Shown here piece after piece: positions 5,457-5,794 of a stretch of DNA of 5,794 bases. The stretch is from Xanthobacteraceae bacterium (GTDB taxonomy: Bacteria; Pseudomonadota; Alphaproteobacteria; Rhizobiales; Xanthobacteraceae). The notes below the pieces were generated by a model that was not told where the DNA came from, searched no databases, and saw only the letters and a list, made by a program, of their open reading frames with translations. Where the stretch lies: contig JASHSY010000122.1 of NCBI GenBank assembly GCA_030040825.1, forward strand, positions 1 to 5,794, written 5' to 3'. Position 1 is the stretch's first letter. Each line of letters begins with the position of its first letter. Both the position numbers and the translations under genes were made by a program.

Positions 5457-5794
5457 ATGACGATCAGCGGTAAGGCCTATATTGCCGGAGCTTTCGAGCA
5501 TCCGACCCGGCATGCGCCGGACAAGACGGCGGCGCAGCTGCACGCCGAAGTAGCGCGCGGCGCATTGCAGGATGCCGGGCTGACGCGCGAAGACGTCGAC
5601 GGCTATTTCTGCTCCGGCGATGCGCCCGGACCCGGACCGGCCTCGATGGCGGAGTATATGAATCTGAAGCTTCGCCACGCCGACTACACGGAAGTCGGCG
5701 GCGCGTCTTATACGCTTCTGGTCGGGCATGCGGCCGAGGCCATCGCCGCCGGCAAATGCGATGTCGCGCTGATCACGCTTGCCGGCCGGCCGCG
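5457..5794 (+). CDS. Thiolase-superfamily protein (SCP2/lipid-transfer type), 5' part
   Basis: The frame from the ATG at 5457 stays open to the window edge (112 complete codons). It reads MTISGKAYIAGAFEHPTRHA, then DKTAAQLHAEVARGALQDAG (22-41), DVDGYFCSGDAPG, SMAEYMNL, and TEVGGASYTLLVGHAAEAIA (78-97), ending in CDVALITLAGRP. This is the N-terminal half-fold of a thiolase, closest in my recollection to the SCP2-thiolase/acetyl-CoA acetyltransferase-like proteins, often beside a DUF35/OB-fold (ChsH2-type) partner in fatty acid or sterol side-chain degradation clusters. Where classical thiolases have the nucleophilic Cys, this region reads GGAS, as in many lipid-transfer-type members, so classical thiolysis is not assured. 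No upstream in-frame start is evident and the ribosome site is weak (AGGGAA is about 12 bases away). The substrate cannot be told from this fragment. Confidence 0.88.
   Translation, partial: MTISGKAYIAGAFEHPTRHAPDKTAAQLHAEVARGALQDAGLTREDVDGYFCSGDAPGPGPASMAEYMNLKLRHADYTEVGGASYTLLVGHAAEAIAAGKCDVALITLAGRP

Noticed and set aside
5235..5729. Minus-strand open frame of 164 codons across the DUF202-thiolase junction
   Set aside because: It overlaps the ends of two recognised plus-strand genes and shows no domain.

Overview
The window is GC-rich, tightly packed DNA from an alphaproteobacterium, most likely order Hyphomicrobiales (Rhizobiales; Xanthobacteraceae/Bradyrhizobiaceae-like). This rests on recalled family resemblance of UreE/F/G, SorAB, the Cox11 domain and the SCP2-type thiolase, and on a 'SSPRKRGPR'-type palindromic repeat typical of these genomes. 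No database search was possible.

Left half, minus strand (1-3056). Read in the direction of transcription: ureE (His-tailed nickel metallochaperone), ureF (overlapping ureE by 8 bp), a gene for a 70-residue basic protein with its own putative promoter, a decayed second copy of the ureF 3' end, a gene fusing the copper chaperone CtaG/Cox11 to a class I cytochrome c, and the first 57 codons of ureG, which runs off the left edge. UreE, UreF and UreG together deliver nickel to urease. The usual ureE-ureF-ureG run is therefore split here by about 1.6 kb of unrelated and relic DNA. No ureABC or ureD lies in the window.

Centre, plus strand (3162-4875). A divergent intergenic region with an AT-rich putative promoter leads into sorA and sorB, the molybdenum subunit (Tat-exported) and haem c subunit of a periplasmic sulfite:cytochrome c oxidoreductase. 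SorA oxidises sulfite to sulfate and passes electrons through SorB towards the respiratory chain. A clear intrinsic terminator follows sorB.

Right end, plus strand (4970-5794). A three-helix DUF202 membrane protein gene is followed by the 5' end of a thiolase-superfamily gene (SCP2/lipid-transfer type) cut by the window edge.

The most notable points are the ureF relic at 1297-1430, which contains codon-level evidence of past selection; the Cox11-cytochrome c fusion lodged among urease accessory genes; the repeat-derived N-terminus of the intact UreF; and a 20-bp perfect palindrome next to the small-protein gene. I see no CRISPR array, tRNA, rRNA or transposase, and no convincing wholly new multi-gene system.
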